DNA from: Eubacterium sp.
GTDB lineage: Bacteria > Bacillota > Clostridia > Acetivibrionales > DSM-1351
Assembly (NCBI GenBank): GCA_029266335.1
Contig: JAQSXC010000055.1
Location: forward strand, 1 to 47,188
DNA length: 47,188 nt
Direction: 5' to 3'
Positions 27,061 to 36,654 of this stretch are shown here, piece after piece. A program made the translations under genes and the position numbers. The notes below the pieces were generated by a model. That model searched no databases and was not told the origin of the DNA. It saw only the letters and a program-made list of their open reading frames with translations. How positions within the stretch are numbered: the first letter of the stretch is position 1; every line of letters starts with the position of its first letter.

Positions 27061-28819
27061 TGGCTTCCTCCACTCTCTGTGCATCAAAAATATACTCTAT
27101 GCGAGTTCCTTCATCCTTTTTACTATATACGGTTATACCGTCGTTTTCAGAAAAGTTAAGCCTTATCCTGGAATTTACGTTCAAAAGCCCGATATGCCTG
27201 CTGCTCTTTATACTTCCATATGCAGTATCCTTAATTTTCTCATTCAACGCAGCAAGCTGGTCCTGACTCATTCCGCTCCCATTATCCTGAACTATTATGT
27301 GAACTTTTTTATCTTCAGTTAAATATGCTTTTATCCAAAGCTTCCACTCTCCGGTACTCCTGTCGAAACCATGCTGGAAGCAGTTTTCAACTATGGGCTG
27401 CAGCAGTAGCTTGGGCATGAGGCAGTCTTTTACTTCTTCCTGTATATCAAGCTCTATACTGAATTTGTCATAGAATCTTTCTTTCTGGATAAGCAGGTAA
27501 TTATCGAGATGATTTAATTCGCTTCCCATTGTCACAAATCCATTTTCGAAATCCATGCTGTAACGCATCATACTGCTTAATGCACCAGCAATATTATAGA
27601 CCTCCTTAACCCCTTTAGACAATGATATGCTTCCAATAAGCTGTAGAGTATTGTGCAGAAAATGTGGATTTATCTGTGCCTGTAAGGCCTTAATCTGTGC
27701 TGATTTGGCCTGGAGTTTAATAATGTATTCCTGATGTATCAGGTCTTTAATCCTTTGAACAAAGAGTGCTATATGGTTCTCAAGCACGCTGATTTCATTC
27801 CTGGTATCCTCACCGGTCTGTATTTCCAAAGTAGCCATTTGTATGTTCTTTACTTTGTCTGCCAATTTCAGAATAGGCGAACTTATATAAAAAGAAATCA
27901 ATGCAGATAACATTATTGCGGCAAAAACACAGGCAATTCCCATAAAAATACCTGCAAAAACAGTTGGCCTGATGGCTTTTACTATTTCATTACGGGGAAT
28001 TATTTTTATAATACCAAGTTTTCCACCCTTGTCCTGACCATAAAAAACAATATTGTTGTCAATGGAAAAGTACTCTCCGGAACTCTCTTCATTAATGAGT
28101 TTTATGCTTTTACTCAAAAACTCCTTATCATCGTAGCCATTATTAATTGACATAACAATTTCATTCTGATCATTGAGAAGATAAACCCGTTCATCCTGAC
28201 TTGTTTTGAGTTTTTCAAGAATTTTCTGCAAGTCTCCCGTCCTCAGCTGAAGGGCCAATTTGGCAACCAGATTGCGGTCTTCGAAGGTATTTATATTATG
28301 GACTGCGTAAAGCCCTTTACCGGTTAGCTTCAAATACATATTGGTCTGCATATGGGCCGGACGGTTAAAGGTATTGGAAAAGCCTTCTTCATCACTTTGA
28401 AGCGTTGTTCCGGCTCTTTTTGTCTTTATAACACTCTTGTCACTGATAAGATATAACTCTATTAAGGAAAATAAATTATTTTTATTTAGGGTTGCATTGA
28501 AAGTATTGCGTAAAACAGCGTTTTCTTCATAGGAATCATTATCCTTGCCCCATTTGAGTACAGCATTTCTGAAGCTCTTGTCAAATTCCATGGAGTAAAA
28601 GGTGTTTTTTAACTCATCAGAGAACTGGGAAACTCTGTCACTTCCCCAAAGCATTCCATCCTTATTTATTACAATTAACTGCCTGTAGAGCGAATCATAG
28701 GTGTTGTACGCAGCCAAAGCAGTAATAAGAATAGTCGGAATTATTGAAACCGCAAGCATAAACAGAAAGATTTTTGTTCTGATAGACAGGGTTCTTTTTG
28801 ACTTTTTTGAAGATTCCAT
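27035..28819 (-). CDS. Sensor histidine kinase, YesM type
   Basis: A 594-residue membrane kinase. One membrane helix near the N terminus and a second near residues 285-310 flank an extracellular sensing domain. A HAMP-like linker follows, then the His_kinase motif INPHFLHNTLQ with the phosphorylated His, and the ATPase N- and G-boxes (LLQPIVENCFQHGF, VQDNGSGM). TAGGAG 8 bases upstream supports ATG 28819. It is cotranscribed with the overlapping response regulator and likely senses the oligosaccharide imported by the adjacent ABC system. Confidence 0.94.
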   Translation of the reverse strand: MESSKKSKRTLSIRTKIFLFMLAVSIIPTILITALAAYNTYDSLYRQLIVINKDGMLWGSDRVSQFSDELKNTFYSMEFDKSFRNAVLKWGKDNDSYEENAVLRNTFNATLNKNNLFSLIELYLISDKSVIKTKRAGTTLQSDEEGFSNTFNRPAHMQTNMYLKLTGKGLYAVHNINTFEDRNLVAKLALQLRTGDLQKILEKLKTSQDERVYLLNDQNEIVMSINNGYDDKEFLSKSIKLINEESSGEYFSIDNNIVFYGQDKGGKLGIIKIIPRNEIVKAIRPTVFAGIFMGIACVFAAIMLSALISFYISSPILKLADKVKNIQMATLEIQTGEDTRNEISVLENHIALFVQRIKDLIHQEYIIKLQAKSAQIKALQAQINPHFLHNTLQLIGSISLSKGVKEVYNIAGALSSMMRYSMDFENGFVTMGSELNHLDNYLLIQKERFYDKFSIELDIQEEVKDCLMPKLLLQPIVENCFQHGFDRSTGEWKLWIKAYLTEDKKVHIIVQDNGSGMSQDQLAALNEKIKDTAYGSIKSSRHIGLLNVNSRIRLNFSENDGITVYSKKDEGTRIEYIFDAQRVEEANGLSGSDH

Positions 28820-28966
28820 GTAAATTCTCCTATCAAGCCATATATGAATTTTTATTTCAGTCAATTCAGTATATCATTATAAATAATGTCCGTCAAAAGC
28901 CCGATTTCTTCTATCAAGCAGTAAATACATATTGGAATTATAAGTGGTCCAATTACATTTAAAAAG

Positions 28967-29004
28967 TGGAGCAGTCAGATCCTTAAGAGGACTTGACTGC
29001 TCCA
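28967..29004 (-). terminator. Terminator between the lipoprotein gene and the two-component operon
   Basis: An 11-bp perfect stem (TGGAGCAGTCA / TGACTGCTCCA) with a 16-base loop is flanked by T-rich or A-rich runs on both sides. It lies 27 bases past the lipoprotein stop codon. Confidence 0.8.
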
Positions 29005-29030
29005 TTTTTATGATTTTTCAGTTATTTGTA

Positions 29031-29651
29031 TTATTGCTCACTTGTTAACTTAATACTATTTAATACAGTATTAAAATCGTCTTTATTTGAATCAAATTTA
29101 CCTGGATAACTCCAGGAAACTACCTGTAAATAATGGTCTTGTGCATCAATACAGGTTATTAAGTACTTCACACTCGTACCTTCAAAGAAACCTTCCAAAT
29201 CGCATTGGATAGCTTGGTAATTATTTACCTTTATGCTTTCAGGTTCCGACTTCTTTACGGCTTCAGTACCACCTAACGTATCTACCATTGAATCCAGTAT
29301 AATTTTCTGATAGTCTGCCAATTTAGTCGATGTATCATAATCCGCCTTGTCTTCGATAACAATAAGAGTATAACCGAACTCTTCCTCATTCGACAATTGT
29401 ATAGATGCATCAGGATTATCCAGGTTATCTTCTGTCCAGCCTTCCGGAATAGATGCCTTTATCTTACCGTCAGGGCTTGTTACCTCTATTAAATTTACTC
29501 TTTCTACCATACTGCTTTTTACTTCTGATGACTCATAGGTGCTATTCCCACCGGCTGAAACAACACTGCTCTCATCCAGCGTACAAGCAGCTAAAGAAAA
29601 TAAAGACACAATACAGCAAATGCCTACAAATAATTTTAATCTTTTGTTCAT
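29031..29651 (-). CDS. Uncharacterised lipoprotein, PsbP/DcrB-like
   Basis: A 206-residue exported lipoprotein with signal peptide and lipobox SLAAC (Cys about residue 23). A Ser/Glu-rich linker follows, then a domain with features of the PsbP/DUF1795-type fold (SPDGKIKASIPEGWTED near the start, YPGKFDSNKDDFNTVLNSIKL at the end). The function is unknown; such proteins are small cell-surface lipoproteins in clostridia. It is flanked by terminators on both sides, so it is monocistronic. Confidence 0.75.
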   Translation of the reverse strand: MNKRLKLFVGICCIVSLFSLAACTLDESSVVSAGGNSTYESSEVKSSMVERVNLIEVTSPDGKIKASIPEGWTEDNLDNPDASIQLSNEEEFGYTLIVIEDKADYDTSTKLADYQKIILDSMVDTLGGTEAVKKSEPESIKVNNYQAIQCDLEGFFEGTSVKYLITCIDAQDHYLQVVSWSYPGKFDSNKDDFNTVLNSIKLTSEQ

Positions 29652-29729
29652 TAGACCTCCGAAAAATAGATTTATCTAACATACATGGTATATTATGCTT
29701 CACATTTTTGTCAACTTTTGTAATATAAG

Positions 29730-29782
29730 AACCCCCAAAACGAACCAAGCCTTTATACGCAGCTTGGTTCGTTTTGGGGGTT
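29730..29782 (-). terminator. Very strong 21-bp terminator after divIVA
   Basis: A perfect 21-bp inverted repeat (AACCCCCAAAACGAACCAAGC and its complement) with an 11-base loop closes the ylm/divIVA cluster, 32 bases past divIVA. Confidence 0.85.
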
Positions 29783-29814
29783 TGAGTAGCTATGAGAAAT
29801 ACACATCAGGTCAG

Positions 29815-30279
29815 CTATTCTATATCATCATCAGTATTAAAGACCTGCTTTAACAGTTCAAGCTGCGACAGCAGAAGAGTCTCCGATTTGGTTTTAAACA
29901 AATGCAGTCTTTTTCTCATTTCTTCATATTCAAAACGTATCTTAATTACTTCCTGATTTGCGTCATTGATAATCTTTTGGGCCTTTATTTCGGCCTCTTT
30001 AACAATATTTTCGGCTTTAGCATAAGAATTTTTCTTGATTTCCTCACCGGTCTGCTGTGCTACGATCAATGTGTTCTGCAAGGACTCTTCGATATTTTTG
30101 TAATGCTGTATTCCTTCATTTAATACAGAAATTCTGTCCTTAAGTTCAATGTTTTCCTTTATGTATAATTCGTAGTCTTGTATAATGCTGTCCAGAACTT
30201 CGTTAACCTGATCTTCCTTATAACCCATGAAGTTCTTTTTAAACTTGATATTATCAAGATCATTTGGAGTATAGTTCAT
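29815..30279 (-). CDS. divIVA: DivIVA-family cell-pole/division protein
   Basis: A 154-residue protein with the DivIVA N-terminal membrane-binding segment (TPNDLDNIKFKKNFMGYKEDQVNEVLD), then a long coiled coil. DivIVA recognises strongly curved membrane at poles and septa and recruits division and sporulation factors. It is the last gene of the ylm cluster (HlyD-like, yggS, sepF, yggT, ylmH, divIVA), the order known from Bacillus and clostridia. Confidence 0.93.
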   Translation of the reverse strand: MNYTPNDLDNIKFKKNFMGYKEDQVNEVLDSIIQDYELYIKENIELKDRISVLNEGIQHYKNIEESLQNTLIVAQQTGEEIKKNSYAKAENIVKEAEIKAQKIINDANQEVIKIRFEYEEMRKRLHLFKTKSETLLLSQLELLKQVFNTDDDIE

Positions 30280-30309
30280 AATAAGCCAACCTTTCCAAGA
30301 TATAATATC

Positions 30310-31095
30310 TTATTCAAAACGTTTAATAGTTATATTAATACGATCCTTTTTGGTAGTTCCCCCAACTTTGTCCAATATTATCCTGCCCTTGCCGCGTATT
30401 GAGATTACATCACCCTCTGATAACTGTTTTGAAGGATTTGAAACCATTTCCCAGTTAACATTTACCCGTTGAGCTTTAAAATACTCCAAAACTTTGGTTC
30501 TTGAAATGCTAAACCCACTTGCCGTTACTGAGTCGGCTCTTAGTGATGCAACAGTGGTGTTTATTACCTTTTCCTTTTTCTCAGGAGGGGTGTATTGGTA
30601 AACCTGCTGAAGTTCACATTCAACCTTTGTATTACCAATTCTCTCCAAATTATATGAAATATATTCCGCTATTTTATCAATAAGAAAAACATCACCATAG
30701 GCTTCATACACAAGTATGTCACCAATTTTCTCCCTCTTAATTCCCAGCCCCAGCAGCGAGCCCAGATAATCCCTGTGGGACAAATCTTTTTCTATCGCCG
30801 GTGTTATTCTGAGGTAGCTTATTGGAGCATTATTCAACGCTTCATCAGAATCTATAAAGTCAGAGCTCATTGCAGCCAGAACCCTTTCGGCACCTTCAAA
30901 ACCACCGACAAAAGTATAAAAAATCCCATCTGCCTTATCCAGAACTTTCCTGGCAATAACAGCTTCATGGGGAGAAAGAAAATCCGAATACACAAAAGAG
31001 GAATAACGGCATTGTTCAACTTTATCCAGAAGACGTGAAACCATTACCCTATCCTCAATTTTAAAAACCATTTTTAATATTTCATTTTTATTCAT
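30310..31095 (-). CDS. ylmH: YlmH-type S4-domain RNA-binding protein
   Basis: A 261-residue protein with an N-terminal YlmH-specific domain (FSDFLSPHEAVIARKVL-like), a central Gly-rich region and a C-terminal S4 RNA-binding domain (SRTKVLEYFKAQRVNVNWEMVSNPS, EGDVISIRGKGR). YlmH-type proteins bind ribosome-associated RNA and are linked to division and rescue of stalled 50S subunits. ATG 31095 has no good ribosome site. ATG 31044 follows GAGGATAG and is an alternative start 17 codons in. Confidence 0.9.
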   Translation of the reverse strand: MNKNEILKMVFKIEDRVMVSRLLDKVEQCRYSSFVYSDFLSPHEAVIARKVLDKADGIFYTFVGGFEGAERVLAAMSSDFIDSDEALNNAPISYLRITPAIEKDLSHRDYLGSLLGLGIKREKIGDILVYEAYGDVFLIDKIAEYISYNLERIGNTKVECELQQVYQYTPPEKKEKVINTTVASLRADSVTASGFSISRTKVLEYFKAQRVNVNWEMVSNPSKQLSEGDVISIRGKGRIILDKVGGTTKKDRINITIKRFE

Positions 31096-31112
31096 AGTTT
31101 AAATTAAAATTA

Positions 31113-31403
31113 TTAATAATAAAACATATTAAATACCACAAAAATAACTCTTCTTAATACACTTATAAGTATGAAAGCAACAATAGGAGAAAAATCCATC
31201 ATTGAAAACATAGAGTTATTCATAAACCTTGATCGGCTTAGCATATTCCTGATTGGTGCCAGCACAGGTTCTGTGATGGTATACAGCAAATCAATAGCTT
31301 TATTATCTCTTGAAACAGGCAGCCAGGTAATTAATACCCTTGCGATGAGCACCCACTCAAAAATCAATAAAACTAATAATAATGCATCCCTAACTGCAGT
31401 CAT
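31113..31403 (-). CDS. YggT-family membrane protein
   Basis: A 96-residue protein with two hydrophobic hairpins and the YggT signature LITWLPVSRDN...ITEPVLAPIRNML...DFSPIVAFILI. It is equivalent to YlmG of Bacillus and the plastid YlmG family involved in nucleoid/division organisation. GGAGG 9 bases upstream supports the start. It lies between sepF and ylmH in the usual order. Confidence 0.93.
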   Translation of the reverse strand: MTAVRDALLLVLLIFEWVLIARVLITWLPVSRDNKAIDLLYTITEPVLAPIRNMLSRSRFMNNSMFSMMDFSPIVAFILISVLRRVIFVVFNMFYY

Positions 31404-31467
31404 TTACTAAACCTCCATTTACAAAACCGATTTAATTATGTCTTAATATTTTATCTATTATATTTCC

Positions 31468-31941
31468 CTACTTAGCCCATGGAAATACTGTTTTATTTCT
31501 GAGCTCCTCTTTCAAGTCTCCGCTTACATCAACATTATTTGGAGCAATAACGAATATATCGCAGGAAACCTTCTGGATACTGCCGTCTAAAGCGTATATG
31601 GAACCGCTTAAGAAATCTATTATTCTCTGTGCATCTGATTTTTCAATACCTTCCAGGTTGATTACGACAGGTTTTTTGCTTTTCAGGTGATCGCATATAT
31701 CCTGAGCATCGTCAAAGGTATTAGGCTGTGAAACAACCATTTTAAACTGATTTGCAGAATGAATATTTACAACTTTACCAGATTGCTGCTGTTTTTTTGA
31801 ATTGTTGAAAAAATGTGTCTGAATAGGCTCACTCTTTGTTTCATCCCTATAATCGGAATCCTGGAGATCTATATCTTCCTCGTCTTCATCAATAGCTTCC
31901 CATCCAACGAAATTGAAAACTTTGTTTAGAAGTTTTGACAT
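31468..31941 (-). CDS. sepF: Cell-division protein SepF
   Basis: SepF tethers FtsZ to the membrane in Gram-positive bacteria. The 157-residue product starts with an amphipathic helix (MSKLLNKVFNFVGW), then an acidic linker and the conserved SepF core (KPVVINLEGIEKSDAQRIIDFLSGSIYALDGSIQKV). GGGGGTA before ATG 31941 supports that start over the open frame 28 codons longer. Confidence 0.95.
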   Translation of the reverse strand: MSKLLNKVFNFVGWEAIDEDEEDIDLQDSDYRDETKSEPIQTHFFNNSKKQQQSGKVVNIHSANQFKMVVSQPNTFDDAQDICDHLKSKKPVVINLEGIEKSDAQRIIDFLSGSIYALDGSIQKVSCDIFVIAPNNVDVSGDLKEELRNKTVFPWAK

Positions 31942-31996
31942 TTCAAGTACCCCCTGCGTCTTTAGTAATTTATAATCATCTTCTCGCTTGTAAAAA

Positions 31997-32704
31997 TTAC
32001 TTTTGAGTATATTCTCTCTTTCCAAATATACTTGTCCCGATCCTTACTACGTTTGCGCCTTCTTCAATAGCAACTTCAAAATCGTTACTCATACCCATGG
32101 AAAGATAATCCATATTAACATTATCTATTCTTTTATGCTTTATGTCAATATATATATTATAAAGATTCTTAAATACGGGCCTTATTTCCTGGGGATCATG
32201 AGTAAATGGGGCTATAGTCATAAGTCCTTTCAGACAAAGATTTTTCATCTGGGAAATCTTGCCTATGAAATCATAAACTTCATCAGGACTGATACCAAAC
32301 TTTGTCTCTTCACCGGATACATTTACCTGCAGGAGTATGTCAATTATCCTGCCATGCTTTTCTGCTCTTAAATTAATCTCTTTCGCCAGTTCCACACTGT
32401 CGACTGAATGTATCATTGCAACTTTGTCAATTATATATTTGACCTTGTTTGTCTGCAGGTGGCCAATTAAATGCCATTTACAGTCTTCCGGCAGTTTATC
32501 ATATTTATCTGTCAATTCCTGCACCCTGTTTTCACCCATATCACGAAGACCGTATTCATACACATTTTTTATTCTATCAACCTCTACAGTCTTGGTTACA
32601 GCTATAACCTTGATATCTTCTGCGGTTCTGCCGCTTTTTTCAGCAGCTGCCCGTACTTTGTCAAAAATATTGTCCAAATTATTTTTTATCTCTGCATCAA
32701 TCAA
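31997..32704 (-). CDS. yggS: YggS-family PLP homeostasis protein
   Basis: A 235-residue single-domain PLP-binding barrel (YggS/YlmE/PROSC family) that controls free pyridoxal phosphate. The PLP Lys lies in IKVIAVTKT near residue 36, with NRVQEL, HLIGHLQTNK and the phosphate-site segment MGMSNDFEVAIEEGANVVRIGTSIFG. A TTG start at 32704, 8 bases after AGGAGGG, overlaps the end of the HlyD-like gene by 8 bases. Confidence 0.95.
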   Translation of the reverse strand: MIDAEIKNNLDNIFDKVRAAAEKSGRTAEDIKVIAVTKTVEVDRIKNVYEYGLRDMGENRVQELTDKYDKLPEDCKWHLIGHLQTNKVKYIIDKVAMIHSVDSVELAKEINLRAEKHGRIIDILLQVNVSGEETKFGISPDEVYDFIGKISQMKNLCLKGLMTIAPFTHDPQEIRPVFKNLYNIYIDIKHKRIDNVNMDYLSMGMSNDFEVAIEEGANVVRIGTSIFGKREYTQK

Positions 32705-33953
32705 TTATCTGTCCCTCCTGTATATTCTTAGGATTTAGGATATATGTATTATATAAGGCGATAGTGTTTGTTTTTTCACCCTCTATATTGTCGATAATAA
32801 CTGCACTTTCATTCATACCTACGATTCCGACCTTTTTTATTGTGGCTGTATGACCCTTAACAAGGGTGATTAACGCAGTTTTATTCTTAGTATCAATATT
32901 TTGAAGTGAGCTATATGGTACCTTTAATCCGGTGTAACTTGATAATATTATGTCTACATTAACCCTTCTCAATCCCACTGTCTCATTAAGTCCCGAATCG
33001 AATTTAAATGCAATTATTCTTTTACCGTCAATAACATCAGAGCTGTACACAATGACTGCATTAATATTGAACCCTGTATCATTTATTCTTAAGGTGACTG
33101 ACCTGTCAAGCTTCAAGGCTTTTGTATATTTAGCATCTACTGCAGTTACAAGGTAATTTTCAAGATCCTTTACAAGTTTCGCAATTGGTTTTCCCTTTTT
33201 TGCATCTATAACATTAAAATCCCTATTTGTTTGTTTTGTTGTTATTTTATCCAGTTCCTCCGGTGTAGCATTTCTGATAAATTCCGGATTCAACAGGGTT
33301 TCATATCCATCTATTGCATAAGATATAAGTCCGGCGGAATTTGTACGGATTTCTTTTATATTATTGTTTAATTGGCTTTGTATTGCAGCTTTTTCACTTT
33401 TGAGTTTATTAATATATGCGGCAGACTTGCTATTGTCACCGAATATATCTGATTTTCTGTAAACAACCTTGTCAATGCTTGAAATACTGTCGTAGCTCTC
33501 GACCAGGCTTCCACGGCTTGACTGCTGAGCCAGATTCTTTACCTTTTCAATTATTTCCAAATCCAGCTTTTTAATGTCGCTTGAAAAAGTATTTATATTC
33601 TCCTTCTGAGCATTTTGAGCTCTGGTAATCTCCAGTTCTTTCTTTTTTAGCGCTTCATATGTGGAGACAGGAACATTTTTTACTACAGAAGCAATTCTGT
33701 AGTAAGCAGGAACTTTTTCCCCATCCACTGCATCCATTACACAATTACCTGTTTCGGGAGACATTATAAGTTCTTCGTTCCTTACAAATACACCGTCCAT
33801 ATTCTGTATTTCTTCAATTTTACCTATTTTTAAAATATCTGTTTCTACACCATTTCCGTAAATAATGAATATAAGTGACGGGAGATATATTAACAGAAAT
33901 ACCACAAGTATAAGTGTTCCTATTTTAACACTCTGCTTTTTAAAAATACTCAT
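32697..33953 (-). CDS. HlyD-like membrane-fusion-type protein
   Basis: A 418-residue membrane protein with one N-terminal helix (VKIGTLILVVFLLIYLPSLIFIIYG), a long coiled coil (about residues 105-220) between two lipoyl-like halves, and a C-terminal beta domain. This layout matches the HlyD-type proteins often found upstream of yggS and sepF in clostridia. No cognate ABC ATPase or outer partner is visible, so an export role is unproven and a structural role at the division site is equally possible. GGAG 6 bases before ATG 33953 sets the start. Confidence 0.82.
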   Translation of the reverse strand: MSIFKKQSVKIGTLILVVFLLIYLPSLIFIIYGNGVETDILKIGKIEEIQNMDGVFVRNEELIMSPETGNCVMDAVDGEKVPAYYRIASVVKNVPVSTYEALKKKELEITRAQNAQKENINTFSSDIKKLDLEIIEKVKNLAQQSSRGSLVESYDSISSIDKVVYRKSDIFGDNSKSAAYINKLKSEKAAIQSQLNNNIKEIRTNSAGLISYAIDGYETLLNPEFIRNATPEELDKITTKQTNRDFNVIDAKKGKPIAKLVKDLENYLVTAVDAKYTKALKLDRSVTLRINDTGFNINAVIVYSSDVIDGKRIIAFKFDSGLNETVGLRRVNVDIILSSYTGLKVPYSSLQNIDTKNKTALITLVKGHTATIKKVGIVGMNESAVIIDNIEGEKTNTIALYNTYILNPKNIQEGQIID

Positions 33954-34143
33954 GTACAACTCCATTTCTGCAGCGGGAGATATCCCACACACGGTATTTC
34001 TCTTTTGTATAAAATATTTTTAAACTCAAGTATTGTAACATACTTTATTTGTCGTTACCGGTTTGATTATTTTTAATTTTACCATATCAGTAAACCAAAC
34101 AAACAATAAAACCTGATTTTAATGAATGAAATTGGGATTTAGC

Positions 34144-35430
34144 CTATTTGTTTCTATGATTGTACAGTTTCTGCAGCGCTATCATATTTCCCAATTTAAC
34201 ATGTTCGTAAACCAGACCGCCCTGCATGTATGCTATATACGGACTCTTTATAGGCGCATCGGCACTGAGCTCAATTGAAGACCCCTGTACGAAAGCACCT
34301 GCAGCCATAATAACCGGAGAATCATAACCGGGCATGTCCCAGGGCTGTGGGGTTACATACGAATCAACGGGTGATCCCTTCTGGATACCCTGGCAGAAAG
34401 CGATAAGACTATCCTCATTATTAAACTTTACAGCCTGAATGATATCACTTCTTTTAGCATTTATAGATGGCAGTGTTTCAAAGCCGGCACGTTCCATTAG
34501 TGCAGCACAGAAAACCGCACCCTTAAGGCTCTCTGCAACAACATGAGGGGCCATAAACAACCCCTGAAACATCAGCCTGTTATTGCCAAGTGAGGCTCCA
34601 ACCTCTTTTCCCAGGCCAGGTGAGGTCAACCGGTATGCTGCCTGCTCAACCAGTTCTTTTTTTCCTGCAATATATCCGCCTGTCAGTGCAAGCCCACCAC
34701 CAGGATTTTTTATGAGAGAACCTGCAATTATATCGGCTCCAGCCTCAATTGGTTCAATTTCCTCTACAAATTCTCCGTAGCAGTTATCCACCATTACAAT
34801 AATGGAGCTGTTTATACACTTTATAGTGTTTATGACGCTCCTGATATCTTCAATACACAGTGCATCTCTCCAGGAGTAACCTCTTGACCGCTGAATCATG
34901 GCCATTTTTGTAGAAGCAGAAACAATCTTGCTTATTTGCCCAAGATCCGGTTTTCCGTCCGGTTTTAGTTCAACCTGTTTATAGCTCACTCCAAATTCTT
35001 TGAGAGATCCGCAGTTTTCACCTCTAATGCCTATTACTTCCTCCAATGTATCATAAGGTTTACCAGTAACGGCTACCAGCTCATCTCCAGGTCTCAGATT
35101 TCCGAAAAGGCATAGCGCAAGAGCTTGCGTTCCTGATACTATTTGATGTCTGACCAGAGCATCCTCAGCACCAAAAACATTTGCATATACGCTGTCCAGA
35201 ACTTCTCTTCCCCTGTCATCATAACCATATCCGGTAGTGCCGTTAAAGTGTGAATCACTGAGTTTATTATCCTGCATTGCCTTAATCACTTTTAACTGGT
35301 TCAGGCCTTTTATAGCCTCTATTCCTTCAAATACTTTTTGAGCATCCTTCTCTGCCTGCTCAGCCAGCTCAATAACTCTATCCTCTATTTCAAAACATTG
35401 TTTTAAATATTCTTTTGTTCTTAAGTCCAT
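34144..35430 (-). CDS. PLP enzyme of the aluminium-resistance/methionine gamma-lyase family (YnbB-like)
   Basis: A 428-residue fold-type I PLP enzyme. The N-terminal half has the PLP phosphate-binding loop (QIVSGTQALALCLFG); the cofactor Lys is in ADIIAGSLIKNPGGGLALTGGYIAG. The family is annotated as cystathionine beta-lyase/aluminium-resistance proteins or methionine gamma-lyases; the true substrate is uncertain. The start ATG at 35430 follows AGAGGAA. Divergent from the pseudouridine synthase gene across a 324-base gap. Confidence 0.9.
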   Translation of the reverse strand: MDLRTKEYLKQCFEIEDRVIELAEQAEKDAQKVFEGIEAIKGLNQLKVIKAMQDNKLSDSHFNGTTGYGYDDRGREVLDSVYANVFGAEDALVRHQIVSGTQALALCLFGNLRPGDELVAVTGKPYDTLEEVIGIRGENCGSLKEFGVSYKQVELKPDGKPDLGQISKIVSASTKMAMIQRSRGYSWRDALCIEDIRSVINTIKCINSSIIVMVDNCYGEFVEEIEPIEAGADIIAGSLIKNPGGGLALTGGYIAGKKELVEQAAYRLTSPGLGKEVGASLGNNRLMFQGLFMAPHVVAESLKGAVFCAALMERAGFETLPSINAKRSDIIQAVKFNNEDSLIAFCQGIQKGSPVDSYVTPQPWDMPGYDSPVIMAAGAFVQGSSIELSADAPIKSPYIAYMQGGLVYEHVKLGNMIALQKLYNHRNK

Positions 35431-35487
35431 TCAAACGATTCCTCTTTCGTGTCAGTTTAATAGAATTTTCTGTATTATCATACAAAG

Positions 35488-35555
35488 CATTTTAGGCATG
35501 ATTAAATAATAAAACGACCTTTAAGGCGAGATATTTTTTAATCATGCCTTAATAG
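35488..35555. repeat. Large imperfect palindrome in a divergent gap
   Basis: Two arms of about 25 bases face each other around a 19-base centre. A perfect 13-bp core, AGGCATGATTAAA (35494-35506), pairs with TTTAATCATGCCT (35537-35549). It lies in the 324-base gap between the YnbB-like and RluA-family genes. It may be leader structure of the minus-strand gene, a protein-binding site, or a remnant of a small mobile repeat. Confidence 0.5.
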
Positions 35556-35649
35556 CATTATATACCATTTGGAGCCTTCTAGCTAGCTTCTATGGATATA
35601 ATTAATTTTTGTACCTGGAATTAATATATAACTAGTAAAAGCTGCTCCT

Positions 35650-35677
35650 TTGCACAACTGCAAATAACCTGTATAAT
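35650..35677 (+). promoter_or_regulatory. Probable SigA promoter for the RluA-family gene
   Basis: TTGCAC, 16-base spacer, TATAAT, 77 bases before the start codon. A TTTGCA/TGCAAA inverted repeat overlaps the -35 box. Confidence 0.5.
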
Positions 35678-35754
35678 TAAGATCATTGCGGCAGTATGTC
35701 TGATTGCTGACACCTGATTCTGCTCCCGACTATTGATTAACTCCGGAGGTTTAA

Positions 35755-36654
35755 ATGATTTTAGAACACACTGTTGATATTTCCGATTCCGGTAAACAAC
35801 TGAAATATATTTTAAAAGGCAGGCTCAAGATATCCGAAAGGCTGGTTAAAAAGCTTAAATTCCAAAATAAAATATATGTAAACAATGAGCCTGTTTACGT
35901 AAACTACATTGTAAAAGAAAAGGACAAGGTTAGAGTTGAACTGGAACTTGAAGAAGACTGTGAATATATTGAGCCTCAAAATATTCCGATAGATATTATG
36001 TATGAAGACGACTGTCTGTTGGTTCTCAACAAACAGCCGGGAATCGTTGTACACCCTACCTCCAGCCATCCCCATTCAACAATCGCAAACGGAATCGTAT
36101 ATTATCTCAAGCAAAAAGGAATTTCTAAAAAAGTAAGACCTATAAGCAGGCTTGATAGAGAAACCTCAGGTATTATTATTTTTGCAAAAAATCAATTTGC
36201 TCAGGAAGCCCTCATTAAACAAATGCAGGCTAAAATATTCAAAAAGGAGTATCTAGGAATTGTTCAGGGCATACCCTCTTCCCAAAAAGGAACAATTGAT
36301 CTGCCCATTGACAGAAAACCAGGCAGCATTATGCTCAGACATATCTCAGAAACAGGAGCTCCCTCGATAACTCATTATGAGGTTTTGGAAAGCTTCGGGT
36401 CACATAATGCTGCATTACTTCGATTTAAGTTGGAAACAGGCAGAACCCATCAGATCAGGGTTCACTGCCAGGCTATGGGTTTCCCTATTTATGGCGATAC
36501 ATTATATTCGGAAAATTCAGGCTTGTTAATTTCCCGTCAGGCTCTGCATTCACACATAACCGAAATAGTACATCCTGAAACCCAGAAAGAAGTTATTTTC
36601 AATGCTGAACTACCCTCCGATATGAGAACGGTACTGGAAATAATGCGTAATTAA
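35755..36654 (+). CDS. RluA-family ribosomal pseudouridine synthase
   Basis: A 299-residue enzyme that isomerises uridine to pseudouridine in rRNA or tRNA. An N-terminal S4 domain (KYILKGRLKISERLVKKLKF) is followed by the catalytic domain with RPISRLDRETSGIIIFAKN, in which Asp of RLD is the nucleophile, and RTHQIRVHC. It resembles RluD-type proteins, but the target site cannot be assigned from sequence. GGAGG upstream supports ATG 35755. First gene of the plus-strand half. Confidence 0.95.
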   Translation: MILEHTVDISDSGKQLKYILKGRLKISERLVKKLKFQNKIYVNNEPVYVNYIVKEKDKVRVELELEEDCEYIEPQNIPIDIMYEDDCLLVLNKQPGIVVHPTSSHPHSTIANGIVYYLKQKGISKKVRPISRLDRETSGIIIFAKNQFAQEALIKQMQAKIFKKEYLGIVQGIPSSQKGTIDLPIDRKPGSIMLRHISETGAPSITHYEVLESFGSHNAALLRFKLETGRTHQIRVHCQAMGFPIYGDTLYSENSGLLISRQALHSHITEIVHPETQKEVIFNAELPSDMRTVLEIMRN

